Shown here: piece by piece, positions 60,415 through 64,000 of the stretch | How positions within the stretch are numbered: the first letter of the stretch is position 1 | How the letters are laid out: the number at the start of each line of letters is the position of its first letter | From: Bifidobacterium pullorum subsp. gallinarum | GTDB lineage: Bacteria; Actinomycetota; Actinomycetes; Actinomycetales; Bifidobacteriaceae | NCBI RefSeq assembly: GCF_000741215.1 | Contig: NZ_JGYX01000003.1 | Location: forward strand, 62,345 to 126,344 | Direction of reading: 5' to 3' | DNA: 64,000 nucleotides | Position numbers and translations under genes: made by a program | Notes under the pieces: model-generated | Databases searched by the model: none | What the model was told of the DNA's origin: nothing | The model's input: the letters and a program-made list of their open reading frames with translations, nothing else

Positions 60415-62055
60415 TCATGCGGCGTGCCCTCCGATCTGCCGGTTGCGCTGTTGTCCGGTGGCACCGGGCTCCATGTTCATGGCCTTGATGACGGCGTTTC
60501 TGCCGAATTTGCGCTTGACGTCCAGCAGCGTCTGTTGGATGTCTCGTTCACGGGTCACCGCCGATTCCCCCGCATTGCCAGGCTGTCCGCCGGAATCGTC
60601 CGTGCCCCGCCGCACCCCGTCGTTCCGATGATCGCCGACCTGGCCCACGGCAACGGCGTCCTGCGGTTCCCCATCCGCAGCCAGCGCGGAGAACAAGTCG
60701 GGTTGTTCATACCCAACATCCCCCGTCCTCGATTCCTCCGCCGGATGCAGATCGTCAGCGACCACGGTGATCCGACGCACCATCAGCGAGGGATCGACCA
60801 GCCGGTTGAACAGCTCCGTCATCGCCTCACGCAGCCGGCTCGCCGAATCCGTCCGCTTCCCCAACGGTATGGAGCCGTTCGCGGGTTTGGGGACCGTGCG
60901 TCCGTATCGGTCCTTCTTCACCGGTCCGGCGTATGCATGCGTTCCCCCGCTCTTACCCGATGGCGAGCATTTCAGTTTGGACGGGTCCACATTGCCGATG
61001 TCATACCCCACGGCCAACCCCACGCGGCCGGCCAGCACCCCTTGGGCGGTCAGGTCCAGGGCCAGTGTGTCGGCCATCTCCTTGGCGATCAGCCGTGCCG
61101 TGGCGAAATCGGCCGGCCCCTGCAGCACCTGGCCGGAGCTGATGCTGTGGCCTTCCGGCCGGTACGCCTTGATGTCGGCGATCGTGCACGGCTCCCACCC
61201 CCAGGCGTGGTCGATGAGCAGTTCGGCGTTGACCCCAAACATCCGATAGAGCAGGTCCTCGTTGTAATAGTCGGAGGCGGAGCCGAGCGAGCAACGGGCG
61301 ATATCCCCCATGGTCAGCAGCCCCTGCGCCTCCAGCTTCCTGGCATACCCGTGTCCGATCCGCCAGAAATCGGTCAACGGGCGGTGATCCCACAACAGCC
61401 GCCGATAGGACATCTCATCCAACTCGGCCACACGCACGCCGTCGGCGTCGGCGGGGATGTGCTTGGCCACGATGTCCATCGCCACCTTGGCCAGATACAG
61501 ATTGGTGCCGATGCCGGCTGTGGCCGTGATGCCGGTGGCGGCCGCGACGTCGCGCACAATCGCGGCGGCCATCTGCCGCGGGGTCATGCCACGCGCGCGT
61601 AGATACCGCGTGGCGTCGATGAACACCTCATCGATCGAATACACATGGATGTCCTCGGCGGCCGCATACCGCAGATACACACGGTAGACATCACCGCTGC
61701 ACCGCAGATAGTGCGACATACGCGGCTTGGCGATGACCATCCCGACCGCACGTTCCGGATGGTCGGCCAGCTCGGCCGCATCGAACGACTCCCCCACCAG
61801 ACGCCGGCCCGGCGCCCGCAGACGGCGCTCTTCGTTGACCGCCCGCAACCGTTCACGCACTTCGAACAGCCGGCACCGCCCCGGCAGCCCATACGCCTTC
61901 AGCGACGGGGAGACGGCCAGGCAGATCGTCTTGTCCGTGCGCGACTCGTCGGCCACGACCAGATGCGTGGACAGCGGGTCGAGCCCGCGTTCGACGCATT
62001 CCTCGGAGGCGTAGAACGACTTGAGGTCGATCGCGATGCATGTGCGTTCCGCCAT
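60415..62055 (-). CDS. Y-family DNA polymerase (UmuC/DinB type)
   Basis: 546 residues. Translesion polymerase. Metal-site Asp in CIAIDLKSFYASEECVERG, the catalytic YSIDEVFIDATRYL, helix-hairpin region HRPLTDFWRIGHGYARKLEAQGL, then the little-finger domain (PEGHSISSGQVLQGPADFATARLI). The C-terminal about 110 residues are extra and partly low-complexity. AAGGAGG lies four bases before the ATG at 62055; an adjacent GTG at 62058 is possible. A LexA-like box lies about 80 bases upstream, so SOS induction is expected. Confidence 0.92.
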   Translation of the reverse strand: MAERTCIAIDLKSFYASEECVERGLDPLSTHLVVADESRTDKTICLAVSPSLKAYGLPGRCRLFEVRERLRAVNEERRLRAPGRRLVGESFDAAELADHPERAVGMVIAKPRMSHYLRCSGDVYRVYLRYAAAEDIHVYSIDEVFIDATRYLRARGMTPRQMAAAIVRDVAAATGITATAGIGTNLYLAKVAMDIVAKHIPADADGVRVAELDEMSYRRLLWDHRPLTDFWRIGHGYARKLEAQGLLTMGDIARCSLGSASDYYNEDLLYRMFGVNAELLIDHAWGWEPCTIADIKAYRPEGHSISSGQVLQGPADFATARLIAKEMADTLALDLTAQGVLAGRVGLAVGYDIGNVDPSKLKCSPSGKSGGTHAYAGPVKKDRYGRTVPKPANGSIPLGKRTDSASRLREAMTELFNRLVDPSLMVRRITVVADDLHPAEESRTGDVGYEQPDLFSALAADGEPQDAVAVGQVGDHRNDGVRRGTDDSGGQPGNAGESAVTRERDIQQTLLDVKRKFGRNAVIKAMNMEPGATGQQRNRQIGGHAA

Positions 62056-62120
62056 CACGCCTCCTTCCGCCGTACCGATGCGTGTCCCGCGGCGGCGCCC
62101 TACCGCCCGCCGTACCGTCC

Positions 62121-62126
62121 AGCATA
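62121..62126 (-). promoter_or_regulatory. Y-family polymerase promoter -10
   Basis: TATGCT on the minus strand about 65 bases before the start codon; the LexA-like box lies just upstream, over the spacer and -35 region. Confidence 0.5.
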
Positions 62127-62134
62127 GCAGATAA

Positions 62135-62152
62135 TTCGAACATTTGTACGAA
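62135..62152. promoter_or_regulatory. LexA-like SOS box
   Basis: TTCGAACATTTGTACGAA, near-palindromic (one A/T swap per arm) and close to the Gram-positive/actinobacterial LexA consensus CGAAC-N4-GTTCG. Confidence 0.7.
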
Positions 62153-62305
62153 CGTCTGCCGACGCATCCCGACCCCATGCGAACGCGGCGTGTACGCCGG
62201 GTGAACTTCCGGAACCGCGCGGGGCCCCGCAACACCCCGGTATGTAGCCCTGCGTTGGTATCGTTGTGATGTAATGCTCCACGCCTTGACAAGGAGGCAT
62301 CAGGC

Positions 62306-63838
62306 TTGTCCGCCGAACTTGAAGACATCCACGAGGAATGCGGCATCTTCGGCGTCTGGGGGCACCCGGACGCAGCCCGACTGACGTACTTCGGCCTGCA
62401 CGCGCTGCAGCACCGCGGACAGGAGGGCGCCGGCATCGTCTCGAACGACCATGGCCATCTCATCGGGCACCGCGGGCTCGGCCTGCTCACGCAGGTGTTC
62501 TCCGACGAACGCGAGATCCAGCGGCTCAGGGGCGACCGCGCGATCGGCCACGTGCGCTACGCCACCGCCGGCTCCGGTTCCACCGACAACATCCAGCCGT
62601 TCATCTTCCGCTTCTCGGATGGCGACATGGCGCTGGCCCACAACGGCAACCTGACCAACTGCCCCACGCTGCGGCGCGAACTCGAATCCCAGGGCGCGAT
62701 CTTCCGCTCGAACTCGGATACCGAGGTGCTCATGCACCTGATCCGCCGCTCCGAGCAGCCCACGTTCGTGGACAAGCTCAAGGAGGCGCTCAACACCGTC
62801 CACGGCGGGTTCGCCTACCTGCTGATGACCGAGAACGCCATGATCGGCGCCCTCGACCCGAACGGGTTCCGACCGCTCTCCCTGGGCCGGATGACCAACG
62901 GCGCCTATGTGCTCGCCTCCGAGACCTGCGCGCTGGACATCGTCGGCGCCGAGCTCGTGCGTGACATCCGTCCCGGCGAGATCGTGGTGGTGGACGACGA
63001 CGGCTACCGCATCGACACCTACACCGACCAGACCCAGCTGGCGATCTGCTCGATGGAGTTCATCTACTTCGCACGCCCCGATTCCAACATCTACGGCGTG
63101 AACGTGCATTCGGCCCGCAAGCGCATGGGCGCCCGGCTGGCGCAGGAGTCGCCGGTGGACGCCGACATGGTCATCGCCGTGCCGAACTCCTCCCTGTCCG
63201 CCGCCTCCGGCTATTCCGAGGCCGCCCATCTGCCGAACGAGATGGGCCTGATCAAGAACCAGTACGTGGCACGCACCTTCATCCAGCCCACGCAGGAGCT
63301 GCGCGAGCAGGGCGTGCGCATGAAGCTCGCCGCCGTGCGCGGCGTGGTCAGCGGCAAGCGCGTGGTCGTCGTCGACGATTCGATTGTGCGCGGCACCACC
63401 TCCAAGCGTCTGGTCCAGCTGCTGCGCGAGGCCGGCGCCTCCGAGGTGCATATGCGCATCTCCTCGCCGCCGCTGAAGTACCCCTGCTTCTACGGCATCG
63501 ACATCTCCACCACCAAGGAGCTGATCGCCGCCAAGAAGTCGGTGGAGGAGATCCGTGAGTTCATCGGCGCCGATACGTTGGCGTTCCTCAGCCTCGACGG
63601 CCTGATCGAGTCGATCGGACTGAACGCCGACGCCCCGTACGGCGGCCTGTGCGTGGCCTATTTCAACGGCGACTACCCGACCGCGCTGGATGACTACGAG
63701 CAGGAGTTCCTGGCGTCCCTGACCCCGGAGGACCGTGTGCGCCTCCCGAAGTTCGCACTGGACAAGAGCGACTACCAGGGCAACGAGTTCTCCTGCCAGA
63801 AGGGGCTCAAGCCCGGCGAGTGGCCGCCCAAGCAGTAA
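62306..63838 (+). CDS. purF: Amidophosphoribosyltransferase
   Basis: 510 residues. First committed step of purine synthesis (PRPP plus glutamine to phosphoribosylamine). An 11-residue propeptide ([11 protein letters not shown]) precedes the N-terminal nucleophile Cys of [15 protein letters not shown]. The glutaminase domain ([14 protein letters not shown]) and the PRPP site [19 protein letters not shown] are intact. The Cys residues of the Bacillus-type 4Fe-4S site appear partly present (CSMEF, CFYGID). The start is TTG at 62306, eight bases after AAGGAGG. purM follows after about 90 bases. Confidence 0.96.
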   Translation: MSAELEDIHEECGIFGVWGHPDAARLTYFGLHALQHRGQEGAGIVSNDHGHLIGHRGLGLLTQVFSDEREIQRLRGDRAIGHVRYATAGSGSTDNIQPFIFRFSDGDMALAHNGNLTNCPTLRRELESQGAIFRSNSDTEVLMHLIRRSEQPTFVDKLKEALNTVHGGFAYLLMTENAMIGALDPNGFRPLSLGRMTNGAYVLASETCALDIVGAELVRDIRPGEIVVVDDDGYRIDTYTDQTQLAICSMEFIYFARPDSNIYGVNVHSARKRMGARLAQESPVDADMVIAVPNSSLSAASGYSEAAHLPNEMGLIKNQYVARTFIQPTQELREQGVRMKLAAVRGVVSGKRVVVVDDSIVRGTTSKRLVQLLREAGASEVHMRISSPPLKYPCFYGIDISTTKELIAAKKSVEEIREFIGADTLAFLSLDGLIESIGLNADAPYGGLCVAYFNGDYPTALDDYEQEFLASLTPEDRVRLPKFALDKSDYQGNEFSCQKGLKPGEWPPKQ

Positions 63839-63927
63839 TCCGCGGCACACCCCGTCATCATCATCCCATCGTCTATCCGCAACCCAACCAACCATCGCAG
63901 CGGCAGCTGCACCAAGAAAGGGAGATC

Positions 63928-64000
63928 ATGCCCAAAGCGTATGAGAACGCTGGAGTCAGCGTCGAAGCCGGCTATGAGGTCGTCAAGCGCATCAAATCCC
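63928..64000 (+). CDS. purM: AIR synthetase PurM (start only)
   Basis: The first 24 codons read MPKAYENAGVSVEAGYEVVK and onward, the conserved start of phosphoribosylformylglycinamidine cyclo-ligase. AAAGGGAG lies about four bases before the ATG. The gene runs off the window. It completes a purF-purM pair. Confidence 0.85.
   Translation, partial: MPKAYENAGVSVEAGYEVVKRIKS

Overview
The window is high-GC, densely coded DNA from an actinobacterium, most probably a Bifidobacterium. This is inferred from gene content and order: a Pup/PafA/Dop/ARC pupylation locus, a helicase-dead PriA, the actinobacterial carAB-pyrF-gmk-rpoZ-metK-priA-fmt neighbourhood, groEL without adjacent groES but under CIRCE control, and purine genes including purT and a single-chain purL. 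I see no prophage, IS element, rRNA operon, CRISPR array or replication origin.

Layout. 0-3.5 kb: an OmpR-type response regulator with a histidine kinase cut by the window edge, a TPM-domain membrane protein and a divergent WXG100 protein. 3.5-7 kb: groEL behind two CIRCE operators, a LytR_C-domain membrane protein, and ung. 7-14.3 kb: a tightly coupled moxR-DUF58-membrane-VWA-VWA-membrane operon, then a large protein with a WXG-like N-terminus and a GHSQGG serine-hydrolase C-terminus. 14.3-15.6 kb: an eroded segment with two 16-18 bp palindromes, a probable membrane-protein remnant and an orphan response regulator. 15.7-20.2 kb: purB, a very large lysylphosphatidylglycerol-synthase-like membrane protein, and HU. 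20.2-26.8 kb: minus-strand pupylation operon dedA-arc-dop-IMPase-like-pup-pafA. 26.8-42.9 kb: serB, then the housekeeping cluster fmt/HAD/priA/metK/rpoZ, ilvD in opposite orientation, gmk, pyrF, carB, carA, nusB, efp. 43-48 kb: tuf, fusA, rpsG, rpsL and tRNA-His. 48-49.7 kb: a long non-coding stretch with a good promoter and hairpin (possible ncRNA or leader), then a threonine-aldolase-like gene. 49.7-64 kb: a GT4 glycosyltransferase, purT, purC, purL, feoA/feoB/feoC-like, an SOS-type Y-family polymerase with a small partner gene, purF, and the start of purM.

How the parts work together. purB, purT, purC, purL, purF and purM cover much of de novo IMP/AMP synthesis. carAB feeds pyrimidine and arginine synthesis and gmk makes GDP. 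metK, fmt, efp, tuf, fusA, rpsG, rpsL, nusB and rpoZ serve translation and transcription. The pupylation operon can tag and untag proteins, but its ARC ATPase lacks the C-terminal proteasome-docking motif and no 20S subunit genes are present here.

The most notable observations are: a PyrF homologue in the conserved carAB-gmk position that has lost two catalytic residues; an IMPase-like protein with an altered metal motif inside the pup operon; a single-base shift in a G-run that fuses FeoB to a FeoC-like protein; a structured metK leader with partial resemblance to SAM-IV riboswitches; a promoter-to-hairpin non-coding unit at 48.1-48.5 kb; and the WXG-hydrolase protein. All calls rest on reading the sequence; no database search was run.
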